Numbered from the stretch's first letter, positions 52,760-63,299 are shown. The stretch: 64,000 nucleotides of DNA from Opisthorchis felineus (GCA_004794785.1 SJOL01010112.1:1088156-1152155), one strand, 5' to 3'. A program made the numbers and translations. Notes: generated by a model from the letters alone, not told the origin.

Positions 52760-53290
52760 CTCGTAATATATGTGCCACACATTGTTGTCTATGAGACGAG
52801 AATTATCACGCTGTGCACAGTCCATAGCAGCGTTTCGTCAATCACGAACTGCCCAGCTAATATGTTCCATAGCTTCACACATCACGGTTATTCTTTTGTC
52901 TTACTCAATGGGTTATCCTTTCTAGGACTTCGACTTTTTTATCCGGACCAAACTTATCGGCCCCACGCTGGCCCCAACTGTAATGGAGCACCCCAAACAG
53001 TAACTCCACTCTCAGTACACCCTGGTAGTTAGCAACCATAGCAATAGCCATGATTCCCATGTAACTTTTCACATCGGTTAAATGTATTGCATCAGCCTCA
53101 TTTTCCATGCAGTCCGCTCAAGCTGCCAATTTTTTAAACCTTGGTGTTGAGTTTATCGGAAGCGAGCAGAGAAAGCATGCTTGGTTATCTGATGATTAGT
53201 TGCACACTTACGTTCCAGGAGATAAGAACAGCTTATCCATCATCACGATTATTTTGAGGTGGTCAATGAAAAAGAACCACTTTACCACTT
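52760..53290 (+). repeat. Diverged repeat family B, copy 3
   Basis: A direct repeat of 52170-52600, offset by roughly 600 bases. Contains TTCTAGGACTTC, TCCGGACCAAACTTATCGGCC, CTCTCAGTACACCCTGGTAG, TGCAGTCCG and AAGCATGCTTGGTTA. It keeps the 3' part (GATTATTTTGAGGTGGTC) that the second copy lacks. Confidence 0.65.
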
Positions 53291-53529
53291 ATCCAATGAT
53301 CTTGCGTTCTCTTATATCTCATATATCTCTATTATTCACTTGTGCACCTCAGTGTCAATTAGGTTTGTACAACTTTGCATTTGTAGAGGGTCCATGCATT
53401 TCCCATTGTTGTGTTAAACTGGTATGTCTTTCTCTGTTCTGTTGATACTTTGCGATCAATCTGATTTAAAAGCGCAATACATGCTGTTATTCGCATCATG
53501 AGATATCTGCTCAGCTTGCCAGAATCAAG

Positions 53530-53800
53530 CTGTGTTTGCTTTAGTTGTTTTGGGGAATGCTCAAATGAGTGCTTAAACATTAAGGTGATTATTATTCTCC
53601 AGACCTAAGTTGGAAGTAGGTTTTTCAACTTTGACCAAATAATGGTAATTTTGAGCGTTACGTCAGCGATATAACACCACAGTGACGCATAAAGCTCTCC
53701 AGTCAACGGTAGAAGTAAACCGTTCCTGGTGTGCCTATAGGAAGAGTTTGAGTTTCATCGAGTCAACGGATGGAAATGCCAAACTAGGACGAACAATTTA
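53530..53800 (+). repeat. Diverged repeat family C, copy 2
   Basis: Partner of 19490-19790. It has TTAGTTGTTTTGGGGAATGC and AACCGTTCCTGGTGTG, then TTTCATCGAGTCAACG. It follows B and precedes D, whereas copy 1 of C lies upstream of B. Confidence 0.5.
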
Positions 53801-54049
53801 TTAAAACCCTGAGCGAAATCACGGAATCAACAACAGCATTTCTGTGGATAAAAGATTGAAATTTCGCAGTCATCTAAGGCTTTTGATAGCCACAATTTAT
53901 GTTTCTACATTCTACATTGAAGGTATGGATTTCTTTTCAATGATACCCTGTTTTCTCCGGAGGACGTTGAACTTGTCCTCAGATGTTGAATAAGAAATTC
54001 TTATTTTTATGCTCGTGTAGATGGTACCATAAAGCGCCTGCTGTTTTGG

Positions 54050-54220
54050 AGTAGATGGAGCAGATGTTGGCCATTTAGACTAGCAATATGCAACTGTTTT
54101 GGTGTTGCAACACTGGATTGTTTTCATTCAGGATGTTGGGTGGTTATACAGGGCGTCATGGATTTTCGAGAGACGCAAACTTCCGTGCACGGCTAAATTG
54201 AATTCGTATATCTTTGGGAA
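54050..54220 (+). repeat. Diverged repeat family D, copy 2
   Basis: Partner of 24230-24420. Order and spacing to family E are the same as in copy 1. Confidence 0.6.
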
Positions 54221-54559
54221 GCCCAGTGTTTTACGGTGACCAATATTAATCAGCTTCACACATATCTTCAGTAAAGATCTCTAGTCACACAAAGTAGCAA
54301 GTACTCAGATTATCAATGCGTACCTACAGTGTACTAATTTCACTGGCCTAACCTACACACAATCGTTAATTTCATATTTTATTTCCATTCCGTTTTCACC
54401 TAGGACAGCCTATGAGATTAGGCTGATGCAAATAAGTTCGGCCGGCTTGTAAGTAAGATTCGGTTGTCTTTTCCGTTTTGGAACAGTTGGCATCCGTGTA
54501 CTATTGGCCAGTGAAACGTGAAAAACTTTTGGGCGCCTGCGCATATTAGGTGAGCCACA

Positions 54560-55205
54560 TCCGTTTGGCATAGTGTGAGATGTAGTAGTGCGTTCAAGCC
54601 TGATGTAGGCATAGGGGAGTGGGACCAGCCTGTAAGCATGAAAATCCATGGTGTAAAGCATCGATCAGTCCGGAATCGGTGATACAGAAACGTACAGCCG
54701 CTGGTGTTATCTGTTTTTGCCGGGATATCGACGGTATCGGTCAAATCGTCAACTTCAGGTTTTCTTGCTTTACACCACCATACAAATATACGACAGATGT
54801 GACCTCCAAAAGTCATTAGGCGGTACTGGATAGGTCTAAGGCTAACCATCTGGTTAGCAATATCTGTCGTAGAATGACAACGCTGCGCAGCCGTTAGTTG
54901 AGAAGCAAAATGAGCTTGCGTTTATTCCAGGCGGTTGAATATTTCAGCTCAACCGATGACCCGAATGACTCAGATACGTTTGTTTGCAAGTTGTGTAGTT
55001 CGACTTGGGCAAGGCCGAATCAGGGATATTGATTCGGTTACGAATGTATTGACGCTATACATTGTCTCGAAATGTTTCACAGCATGGATAGACTTGGATA
55101 GCTTACGCAATCTGTATCCGGTCTTTTCTACAGACCTTGATGTTCCATCAAATCTGAACAAACTAAAGGCCCTCTTTATGATGGAATTTCGGTCTCCTTC
55201 CTTCA
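54560..55205 (+). repeat. Diverged repeat family E, copy 2, cut by a gypsy element
   Basis: Partner of 24640-25290. The last shared blocks are TTTTCTACAGA (55127-55137) and TTCCATCAAATCTGAACAAAC. Similarity stops just before 55206, where Ty3/gypsy integrase sequence begins on the other strand. Open frames on both strands (143 codons on minus, 101 on plus) are not conserved in copy 1, so I treat them as chance. Confidence 0.7.
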
Positions 55206-55565
55206 GCTGGGTTCCGAGGGATGAGTTGCCTTTGTCGTAGCCTCTTTCATCGGTTTGTACCGCCTACGGGACGCCACATACTCCACCACCTCGCTTCTCA
55301 CCCGGGGCCAGTATGCCCTCTGCCGAAGTAAGTCATACGTCTTGGTACACCTTGCGTGAGCCATCTCGTGGCATTGGATGATCAGCTTCCCTCTCAAGAC
55401 GCAAGGTATCACGGGCAGCACAATATCAGGACAAGTGACGTTCCGGGAAATTATGCCAGCTTCACTGAGATTCAGCCTATTGAAATGACTGTAAAATGTT
55501 TCCAATGTTTCCTGCACCAAACTTCCATTGTCCAACTTGACGACGAGGCTATTGGCACAAATCAT
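55206..55565 (-). pseudogene. Ty3/gypsy integrase zinc-binding remnant
   Basis: A 120-codon frame contains SLVVKLDNGSLV, LPVIPCVLRGKLIIQCHEMA, YDLLRQRAYWP and MKEATTKATHPSEP. The two Cys of the HHCC finger read RRRYKP, so the metal site is lost. The sequence ends at 55206 where repeat family E begins, before the catalytic core that copy 1 at 11.3 kb still partly has. Confidence 0.85.
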
Positions 55566-55719
55566 GATCCTAGGAGCCTCAGCTTCAGCCTCTGGACTTG
55601 AGAGTTAATCAGCCAGGTTGTTCTCCCCTGGCACGTGTCGAATAGTAAAGATGTACGCTTGTAACCGGAGTACCCGGCGCACGGGCTTTTCATGAGCATC
55701 TCTGGTGCTCCCGATTCAT

Positions 55720-56163
55720 TTCAGGGCTTTGTGATTTGTCTCGACATGAAATAGTTGTCCCAGCAAGTATGGCCCCACTTATCCGTAACCCAGAATATCG
55801 CTAGACGTTTTATCCCAATCGATGAGTACTTCTGCTCAGCGTTAGTCAGGGGACGGTTGGCATGTTCGATGACACCATTCCTCTGCTTGAGGACTCCACC
55901 AATACCGCGGTCACAGGCGTCCGTTGCAATAGTAATCATCCTCCCGCCCTGGGCAGGTTTAGAGTCAGCTGCAGCCCCAGTATCCGCGCTTTGACACGTC
56001 CGAAAGCCTCGTGTGCTTTCTTGTCCATTCGAATTTCCGATTTTGCCCAATCAAGTTGCAAGGTGGAGTGGCAATCCTGTTTATATCTTTGACAAACTGG
56101 CTGTAGTATGCTGCTCGTCCGCAAAACTGCCGTAGGGTCCGCCTTGAATTGAGAACAGCACAT
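55720..56163 (-). pseudogene. Ty3/gypsy RNase H and connection remnant
   Basis: The connection region reads EIRMDKKAHEAFGRVKARI (55936-56163). The RNase H region follows as ITIATDACDRGIGGVLKQRN, RPLTNAEQKYSSI and FWVTDKWGH (55721-56050), after which the frame shifts within the TDHxxL block. The first catalytic Asp (ATDA) is intact. Confidence 0.88.
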
Positions 56164-56249
56164 TACTCGATCTTTGCCAGTTTTTCTGGAAGTGAGCTAA
56201 CCTCTCCGTGACACACTATATGCCCGAGCAGTGTCACAGTAATCAGAGT

Positions 56250-56870
56250 GAGCTATGTCTTGACTTCATTTATCCGCAGGCCAGCTCTTCCGATACGCTT
56301 CGGAACGGCCTCCATGTGCAACTGACGCTCTGGTTCCGAGATGTTGTGCACAAAGATGTCGTCTCCGCACACGGCAGCATTATGTAGACCCTTCGTTAAA
56401 AGAAGCGTCAAGCGTCGTAATGTGAATGGTGCCCCCGAAAAACCAAATGGCATCCGTCTAAACTGATAATGGGTGCCTTCAACGGTGAACGCCGTTCTAT
56501 TCCTGTCCCCTGGCTTGTAGTTAGTTTCCAGTATCCGGATCGCAAGTCAAACACCGTGGAAAATAGGGAATACTGAAGGGAATCGAAAATCTCCGAAACC
56601 AAAATGACCGCTACAACCTGATTTAAGGTGTGTTCATTCACACGCCGGAAATCCACGCAAACCCGGTACTTCCCGTTCACCTTCTTTACAATAACAAAAA
56701 CCCACGAGCAGAAGCCAAAGGGATCTTCATCACCTGTGAACAGTTCGGACCACTTCTCGGCCACGGATTCTACTGGCAGCACATTACGGGAAGGAAGCTT
56801 TTGTACATGCAGTTCGACCACGTAAGTGTTTGGGTAACCTTTGAGCTTGACTGCGCCACATTTTGTCACC
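56250..56870 (-). pseudogene. Ty3/gypsy reverse transcriptase remnant
   Basis: A 153-codon frame (56408-56869) carries KLKGYPNTYVVELHVQKLP, DEDPFGFCSWV, then directly VKKVNGKYRVCVDFRRVNEH, SEIFDSLQYS and TVFDLRSGYW. After a frameshift, MPFGFSGAPFTLRRL and VCGDDIFVHN follow (56253-56453). These are the classic RT blocks, with YxDD altered to CGDD. Between FCSWV and VKK roughly 45 residues present in the third copy (the MLENDIAKEA..SPVV block) are missing in frame. The protein could not be active. Confidence 0.92.
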
Positions 56871-57175
56871 AGTTTTCACCGCTTTAATTCAACAAAGAAT
56901 TCTGAGCTCTTGAGAAAATCTGCTCGCAAGATTATCCGCTCCATGTCTGTGTTGATCAGGAACTCGTACTACACTGCCCAGTCGCCTAGGCGCATTGAGT
57001 GCATTGACAATCCGTCAATTTGCAGTCGGTATCCACACATTGCTCTCACGGCTAGCGCGCACAGTTTGCATTCAGCTTCGTTTCCTCTGCTCCTCCGAGA
57101 TAACCCTGCTCCTGCATCAAGTAGGCACAGCTCCCTCTTCCCGTATATCTCGATAACCGCCTGTGTCACTGCACC
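56870..57175 (-). pseudogene. Ty3/gypsy aspartic protease remnant
   Basis: The translation has LCLLDAGAG, the position of the retropepsin D-T/S-G-A active site (here DAGA). It is followed by CKLCALAVRAMCGYRLQIDG, SMRLGDWAV and, after a stop, MERIILRADFL, which matches the C-terminal IILG-DFL motif. The gypsy copy at 62.8-63.1 kb has the same DAGA and the same YRLKIDGLIM segment. The Thr/Ser to Ala change could be a family trait since both copies share it. Confidence 0.65.
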
Positions 57176-57299
57176 AATCGCAACTTACCCGGGAAAAGAG
57201 GAATAATCTAAAGTTTTATTTTTTACAGGTCAGGTACGACGTCACTGATTCTTTCAGTAGCCAGGCATGTCACATTTGTAGCTTCGGCTCGTTCGAACA

Positions 57300-57885
57300 T
57301 GTCTCCACGAATCCGTACTGATGGCTGCAAGCTGTTATGTCAGTTGGTCAGATTTTGACTTCAGGTTATCCACCGGCGTACTTCCCTCTTCACCTGCGAC
57401 TTCATGCTGGTCGTTGACGCCTCGACCAATTCCCGTGACAGATGCACAAGCTCTTCCACATTCAACAGAGCAGTTGCTCTCGCCAACCGCAACTGGGCAC
57501 TAAGCGCACGCTACACATCTTCAACGAACTGCTGGCGCGACACTGCGTCCAGCTCCGGCAAAGCCCTGTCCAACGGCTGCTGCAGGCTAGCGAAGAAGGC
57601 GATCGGGTCACATCCAGGTCCTATCCTGGCTGCGTTGAACCGCCTCGTGGACTCCCGGCGGTCGGCCGGTGTGTCAAACTCCGCTGCCAGAGCTTCCTTC
57701 ACGCGGCCCGGTCCACCTTCCGGGGGACCCTTCTGGCCGCGTCCAGGATCACATTCGCCCAGCCCCTGATGAAGGCCTTTAGTGCCACCAACTTACCCCG
57801 GACGGTCCCCAGTCCAGCCGCCTGCGCAACATCCTCGTAATCCTCCGGGAAGGTCCACACATCCCCATCATCAAAAGGATTTGGC
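57300..57885 (-). pseudogene. Ty3/gypsy gag remnant
   Basis: The minus strand encodes a gag-like protein in two frames. The first reads DDGDVWTFPEDYEDVAQAAG through AFIRGWANVILDAARRVP. A shift follows near 57702 and the second continues as EFDTPADRRESTRRFNAAR, FFASLQQPLDRALPELDAVS and QFVEDV. A stop is followed by further recognisable gag (RALSAQLRLARATALL, LVHLSRELVEA). The second block aligns with gag of the third gypsy copy (63450-63690), showing conserved FDTP, PIAFFASLQQ and LDAVSRQQ motifs. No zinc knuckle was recognised downstream. Plus-strand frames over the same DNA are shadows. Confidence 0.8.
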
Positions 57886-58070
57886 CACAGGATCTTTATC
57901 CGTATCAGGGCGACGGCTACAAATGTAAGGAGAGAAGCCCTCCGCCGCGAAGTTGCTTATTAGAGAACACCAAATAAACAGATACAAACTATTGGACAGG
58001 ATGGTAAACGTCTCATATCCGCATAATTTTAGAAAACTGAACATTCTCATGCGTCTTCTTCAACTTTCAT

Positions 58071-58435
58071 GAATATTTATTTACTATCACGCAATTGAAA
58101 AATCGAACGCGTCAAAGCAGTTCCACAATCTCCGTAATAAACTTTACCCTCCACTAGATGCGAGACGAAGCTTTGAGGGAGCCACATACTGCTCGAATGC
58201 CCCACTAGCATCCGGCTTTCCACGAGTGCACTAACACAGTTGGGAATCAACTTGGTTGGCGAATCCTTCTTTTTGAATACCCAAACAAGCATTTGTGGTT
58301 GATTAAATATTCATTATTCTGCAGCCTTCCTCTGACAGGTAGCAATCCTTCAATAAGTGTTGAAGAACTTACGTAACGAGTTAGCCGGCCCCACATTCTG
58401 GGTCTCATCAGGAAGTGATTTTACGGTGAGGGAAT
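58071..58435. other. Spacer between Ty3/gypsy copy 2 and the BEL/Pao fragment
   Basis: Lies upstream of the gypsy leader and downstream of the Pao pol end. It could be the gypsy 5' LTR or flanking DNA, but no second copy is available in the window to test this. A 71-codon minus-strand frame (58077-58292) has no motif. The minus strand also has CTGATGA followed by a weak GACCC/GTGGG stem at about 58385-58412, without the GAAA needed for a hammerhead. Confidence 0.4.
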
Positions 58436-58895
58436 TATATATATGCTGATGGGCGTGATACTGTACCATTGCAAGATTGATTATTCTGTTGCACTCAGTT
58501 GATCAAGCCGCAGAAGGCTGAGAGAAAGCATACACTTCTCTTCTTTGCTTGACTCTACACGGAGGTAAATTCTGAATCCCATCATCCGTATTATGGCTCT
58601 TCTTAGCCTAGTCCATGAAGAACAGAAAGAGAGAAGTTTGTCAAACGATGATTCTTCCAAGACGGTAGATTTCAGAACGTTGAACTTTTTGACTTAGAGG
58701 CCCGGAATATCGCCGGCAAGGCATTTAGTACTCAGTTTCGGCTACATGGACTCTGGGCTTTGTAGAAAGGCTTGGCCATGCAACCAGACGCCTAGAACGT
58801 CCACGCGGCTACCAGCGAATCCCCATGATGCATGAGCTACTGGATTATCTTCCGCTGACACATGCCTCTACTGGGAGACTTCGGTATTCTCGTGA
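58436..58895 (-). pseudogene. BEL/Pao pol end: RNase H tail to integrase N-terminal region
   Basis: HVSAEDNPVAHASWGF matches the 'HvpGe.NPAD.aSRG' motif. WLHGQAFLQSPESM matches 'W..GP.fL..pe..WP'. Further on, LLSFCSSWTRLRRAIIRMMG and LLRLDQLSATE match the helical region before the Pao integrase zinc finger. Isolated stops are present. Similarity ends before any zinc finger or catalytic core. Confidence 0.75.
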
Positions 58896-58902
58896 ATGAA
58901 TC

Positions 58903-59290
58903 CTAGCCTAGTAGCGAGGCGTGTCTTATATTTTGACTTTCATAGATATGGTGAAGCGCAATCATAGGATCTGTCCACAAGTGGGTACTGTCTATTTTCA
59001 AATTCAGTCCGCTCATTAAGTGGCAATGTACTTTTACGGACAAGACGACAGCTTGCAATTCCAGTCGTCGTATTGTGACAGTCTTTATAAGGGAAACACG
59101 GGATTTGCCGATCAGAAAATTACAGTATACCATCCCGAAACTGCGCACTAATCGTTTGGTTTGAAGTGGAAGACATGCCACCAATCGCAGGGTGTCGTAA
59201 TGTGGGGCGATGCAAGAAATTTTGCGACGTCCGGTCGATGCGCATGTTGGCAACTCGACCATGAATCGAAAGGCGTCAGTTTGCATAGAC
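58903..59290 (-). pseudogene. BEL/Pao RNase H remnant
   Basis: FLIGKSRVSLIKTVTIRRLE, LQAVVLSVKVHC and IDSTHLWTDPMIALHHI match the Pao RNase H domain (K.R..P.K...IPRLEL.A and WTDS). WTDS is WTDP here. Confidence 0.88.
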
Positions 59291-59342
59291 TAGTACAAAC
59301 CCAATGTCTTGTGCGAATTTGAATCTGCAGTGTTGAGGTCAA

Positions 59343-59930
59343 CTAGCACGGAAGCTCGCTCGTTGATGAGGATGACTTTCGAGACTTCCGGTTGTTGCAC
59401 ATCCACTTACGCAAACTAAATTTGCCCAAACTCAACACCAAACTGAGTTCACAAACTAGGTTTTTGGCTATATCGACAGGTTCCACTGATACAAGGAAAT
59501 TATCTACGTAAAGGTTTTCCCTTACTGCGGAAACTGTCCTTGCGTCGAAAACATTTCTGCTATCATCAACAACACCAACTTGGGCAAAAACAGCGCAAAA
59601 TCGGGAGAAAGTGACCCCGAAAGGTTGCACATTTGGAGAATTCTTCGGATTGCCGCCAATGCACCACAGAATAGTGAACGCTGCCCTATCTTCCGGTGGC
59701 AATCATGCTTGTAAAAACATCAATACCTGCGGGCAGGGCGTTTTCATGAAACCGGAAACGAAGTAAAATGTCGATGATGCCATCAATAAGGTCGGGTCCG
59801 GAAAATAAGCAATCACTAAGGGAATCACTGACTTTTCGAAAAGCAGTCGAAAACATTACGCACGTTCCTTGGCTTTCGACGGTTGAAGTCAAGATAGTGC
59901 AGAATGAAACGCAAGGCTTTTGTTGAACCC
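59343..59930 (-). pseudogene. BEL/Pao reverse transcriptase remnant
   Basis: Recognisable RT blocks are SLSDCLFSGPDLIDGIIDIL and LLRFRFHENAL (59686-59892), then PPEDRAAFTILW, VQPFGVTFSRFCAVFA, ENLYVDNFLVSV and LGKFSLRKW (59343-59702). The catalytic YVDD is YVDN. A shift lies near 59700 between the two parts. Confidence 0.9.
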
Positions 59931-60275
59931 ACCGGCGACCGATTTACATGCACTTTTCTTTAGTAAGTGGCTGTGATCTCGGTGTAGTGTGCAAGGAGGC
60001 TATTATTGTTTGAGGAGCGACCTTTCAAATAATTGGAGCTTTCTTCCGCTACACACAAATAACCAGGTAGGTCATTCTAGTTGACCTTCCTGGGCAGCGG
60101 CACCTGACAGGGGCCGTCCATCGAGCGAATAGATTGCTCGGTGGCTTGAATAACCTTTGTCTTCTCTAGGAACAGTGATTTATCTGTACCATTACTTTCG
60201 TTTAACATCCGATTCAAACATCCTCACTATGTGGTCCTCAACACTGAGTTTCGTAGTGAGGCAGTTCACTGATAA

Positions 60276-60480
60276 TCATTTGGGTCCTGCATGGGCGGCT
60301 GGTCCGCATAGTGCCCATTCGAAAGCCGTTAAATATGCGTACGGATGTTTAGGATAACCCAGAAATTTCTCGACAGCCCAGTATGCCTCAGTGGCATTAG
60401 TTCCTATCAAAACCGGGATGTCATTTCCAGAAATAAGCGTAGGCTGAACTTCCGCGAGATGCGTCCATTTGCTCAGCAAC
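60276..60480 (-). pseudogene. BEL/Pao region between protease and RT
   Basis: IPVLIGTNATEAYWAVEKFL followed by AYLTAFEWALCGPAA matches the conserved 'vLIG.D....... T.lGW...G' segment after the Pao protease. Confidence 0.8.
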
Positions 60481-60579
60481 GAATTATCCGAAATCTAAAA
60501 CTTGGTGATGTGAAGTGACCCGATGGTGTGGGCACAGTTGACTGTCATGCTACCCTTTATGTCAGGGCCATTTAAGGAT

Positions 60580-60780
60580 GACGCGTCTACGAGCACCGCA
60601 CCCCTTCTATCCAGTGCTGCTTTGCCACGTCGGCCATTAGTCGGGTAGTATCAGAGCCATTGTTAAACATGGCGTGACTTGATACAGTCCCCTTTGGTCC
60701 AATCAGCCGAGCTGCTATGTACCCAAGGTAGCTCTGGAGTCTCCCCACTTCCGTTGAGTTGACATTGGCATGTTTCATAG
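60580..60780 (-). pseudogene. BEL/Pao aspartic protease remnant
   Basis: IGPKGTVSSHAMFNNGSDTT contains the Pao protease active-site region (usually DSGSD or DNGSD). The catalytic Asp is Asn here, so it is inactive even before the stops. Confidence 0.85.
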
Positions 60781-60879
60781 CCTTCTCAACTAGCCGATGT
60801 TTGTCATGAAGATGACCGTGATATCGTTGAGCAGTTTGAGTCCGCCGTGTAATGCATCTGTCCTATTGCAAGATCACAT

Positions 60880-61620
60880 TTAACCATTATCCTAATCAGC
60901 CTTCGGAAGGCATCGATCTCTCTCCCCACCAACCCTTTGTTCGCTCATAACCGACTGCTCTGCGTCGTGTAGCATACAGATCTGCGTCCTGAAAACATCC
61001 ATGGACTTTCGATAGCCTGCCTTTTCAGGAAGGAACACACAGTGCTCAATGGCCTCTTCCATATCCCGACAGCAATATTGGAGATGGTACATCAACTTGT
61101 AGCTCTCATCACCGCCAATCAGCTACACTCAGTTGAAATGATTTCAAGAACTTCCAAAATTCCATTAGATTCCTGCCAAACTTATTTATTTCTATTTTCG
61201 GCATGTTGAAGACTGGCACCGCGACATATTGGTCCACATGTGTGCCGTCCATTTCGTGCGCTGCGGTTTGAGTCTCGGCGACGTCATCTTTACTTCGCAT
61301 TCTGCCTCCTCTAGGTTGAATTTTGTTCCACACTTGTCGACCATCTTTTCACTGGATAGAAATCCACATTTTCAGTCGCTTGATATTGAGTGTTCATCAT
61401 CAGGGGACACAAAGAACAACAGCATCTTCTTCCGGGACACTAAATTCTGCTTTCTAGTTTTTACCTCCTGCATTTCTATCGCTATCTCCTCCTCCAGTAT
61501 CCCTTTTTCTAACCCAAGTTTGATATAGCCTCTAACCGTTCGCCTGCTGGGTCTTGCACTACCAACTACGCTTGGCCTAGGGGAGAATGTCGGCATAATA
61601 AAGGAGGCTGAGAAACGCAA
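60880..61620 (-). pseudogene. BEL/Pao gag remnant
   Basis: Three open pieces (61372-61620, 61109-61333, 60892-61095). The first has SARPSRRTVRGYIKLGLEKG and a Glu/Lys-rich helix. The second has MPKIEINKFGRNLMEFWKFL, matching the LP..ELP.F.G....W..F block of Pao gag. The third has YHLQYCCRDMEEAIEHCVFL and GYRKSM, the L....G.A...I block. Confidence 0.85.
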
Positions 61621-61625
61621 ATGTC

Positions 61626-62210
61626 ACGGTCAACAATGTTATTAGATTTATCGTTCATCAAGTTAGCCAGTTCTGGGTTCGACAAGATTTGCAGTAAATT
61701 GCCGCTTCGCGTTCTGGTTATATAGTTCCCAATGTCTCAAAATTCCAATTCGGGCGAACGTCCTGGATCCACGGAATACTTGAGATTTGAGTTCTAGGGT
61801 TTGGGTGCTAGGATTTGAGTACTGTAGGCTCTTTCCAGCAATCTGTTGAACTACGGCGAGTTACGCACAAAAATCCAAAAACAAGTCATTCAAACGGTGG
61901 TTTATTTACGGATGCCGTACTATGAAAACAATTATAAAACAACAAAACTATACAAACCTATGCAACACCGGCTTCTGTACACCGGTTTGGGAACTACTAA
62001 TGGTCCCAAAGTCCACACTGACTCAAGGCGATATGTTTACAAGATAGCAGAACCACGTGTTGATTTAAACAACACGTGCTATGACAAGATCGAATAGCGG
62101 TTTAGGTTCGGGTTGAAAACAAGAAATGTGTTATAGACGCAAAACCGAAATAACAAAAACGAAGAGTTGCGTTGTACAAAATAAGAATAGAAGAAAAGAA
62201 TTAACAACTA
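61626..62210. other. Spacer between BEL/Pao and Ty3/gypsy copy 3
   Basis: No domain recognised. It may hold the Pao leader or LTR. A near-duplicate phrase (GATTTGAGTTCTAGG, GATTTGAGTACTGTAGG) occurs at 61785-61827. A + strand frame at 61846-62097 has no motif. Confidence 0.4.
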
Positions 62211-62690
62211 GTTTCCTCGTTGAACGAAGAATCAAGCGTCGGAATGTGAATAGTGCCCCCGACAAAGTAAACGGTAGTCTATTTTAGTTGATATTGAGTA
62301 GCTCCAACGGAAATGCCATTTTCGCAAGGTCCTCTGGCTTGTTAGCTAGTTTTCAGTATCCGGAATGCAAGTCGAACACTGCGAGATATCCGAATTGCTG
62401 AAGCGAATCAAAAAAATCTCCGCAACGAAACGTACTGCAACAAACCAATTTGCGCGCAGGTCATTAGAACCCCGGAAATTCACGGATAGTCGATGTATTC
62501 TGTTCGCCTTCTTTACAAACACAACCGGGGAGTTATACGCACTTTTGGCTTCTTTGGCTATGTCATTTTCCAACATCTCTTGAACCTGTTTATGGAACTC
62601 CGTCCGTAGCTGGAGCCGTGAGATCGAAAGTGTTCAGACGAGCGGTAACTTTCCTGTTCGATCCACGAGTAGAAGCCAATCGGATCTTCA
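62211..62690 (-). pseudogene. Ty3/gypsy reverse transcriptase remnant (5' half)
   Basis: A 76-codon frame (62346-62576) begins MLENDIAKEAKSAYNSPVVF and continues with VKKANRIHRLSVNFRGSNDL and VAEIFL, the first RT blocks with the FRR motif changed to FRG. DPIGFYSWIEQ lies upstream near 62640-62690. The downstream sequence aligns with copy 2 to about 62211, then stops before the catalytic YxDD. Confidence 0.85.
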
Positions 62691-62844
62691 TTCTATGTGA
62701 ACAGTTCGGTGCTCTCCTTGGTCGCATACTGTTCTAATGGATGGACAAGGTGGAAGATTTCGAACACGCAGTTCGCTCACGACAGTGCCTGGTTAACCTT
62801 TAAGCTGAACTGCGCTATACTGTGTCATCCGTTTTTGCCGACTG

Positions 62845-63090
62845 CGCTCACCAGGGATTCTGCACTCTTGTATGCTCCTTGTCTGGGCTCATTAGGAATT
62901 CATGCTGCATCGACTTGTTGCATAGGCGCATTGAGCGCATTATCAATCCGTCAATTTTCAGTCGATATCCACCAGCTGTCCTCATGGCTAGCTCACATGG
63001 TTTGCATTCGGCTTCATTCCATCTCTGCCTTTGTGACACCCATGCTCCTGCGTCAGTTAGGCACAGCTCTTTTGGTCTGTCTCAGTAATG
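62845..63090 (-). pseudogene. Ty3/gypsy aspartic protease remnant
   Basis: ELCLTDAGAWVS carries the same D-A-G-A active-site variant as copy 2. NEAECKPCELAMRTAGGYRL, KIDGLIMRSMRL and HEFLMSPDKEH follow. Confidence 0.65.
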
Positions 63091-63299
63091 CCCTCTGTCG
63101 TAGCCTGTGTCACTGCACCAATCGCAACTCACCCAGGAAAAGAGGGTAATACAAAGAGTTGTTATTTACCGGTAGTCGTGTACGGCGGCATTGACTCTTC
63201 CAGTGTCCCGGCATGCCACATTTGTGGAAACGGCTCGTTTAGGCGTACCTCAGCTATTTTATCATTGTTGCTGCAAGCTGTTCGGTTATTCGTTCACGC

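Larger units (their letters stand above)
55206..58070 (-). mobile_element. Ty3/gypsy retrotransposon copy 2 (leader, gag, PR, RT, RNase H, integrase start)
   Basis: A mostly full-length internal region of a Ty3/gypsy element reading right to left: leader, gag, protease, RT, RNase H and the integrase zinc region. It is truncated at 55206 before the integrase catalytic core, so no 3' LTR is present. The leader aligns with the right end of the window (63895-64000). The region is more GC-rich than the AT-rich DNA to its left. Stops and frameshifts occur throughout, and about 135 bases of RT are missing relative to copy 3. It is therefore an inactive relic. Confidence 0.92.
58436..61625 (-). mobile_element. 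BEL/Pao retrotransposon fragment (gag to early integrase)
   Basis: Reading right to left: gag, protease, tether, RT, RNase H and the region leading to integrase, in the standard BEL/Pao order. The integrase catalytic core and the LTRs are not recognisable. The frame is broken many times, and key catalytic residues of protease and RT are replaced. It lies between two Ty3/gypsy fragments in the same orientation. Confidence 0.92.

Noticed and set aside
54418..54849. 143-codon minus-strand frame
   Set aside because: It lies in repeat family E. The homologous copy at 24.6-25.0 kb has no matching open frame, so it is probably chance.
57404..57840. Plus-strand frames of 121 and 132 codons
   Set aside because: Shadows of gypsy gag on the minus strand.
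58385..58412. Second hammerhead-like core on the minus strand (CTGATGA with a GACCC/GTGGG stem)
   Set aside because: The GAAA and cleavage triplet are missing (GCCGG follows the stem) and no stem I pairing was found.
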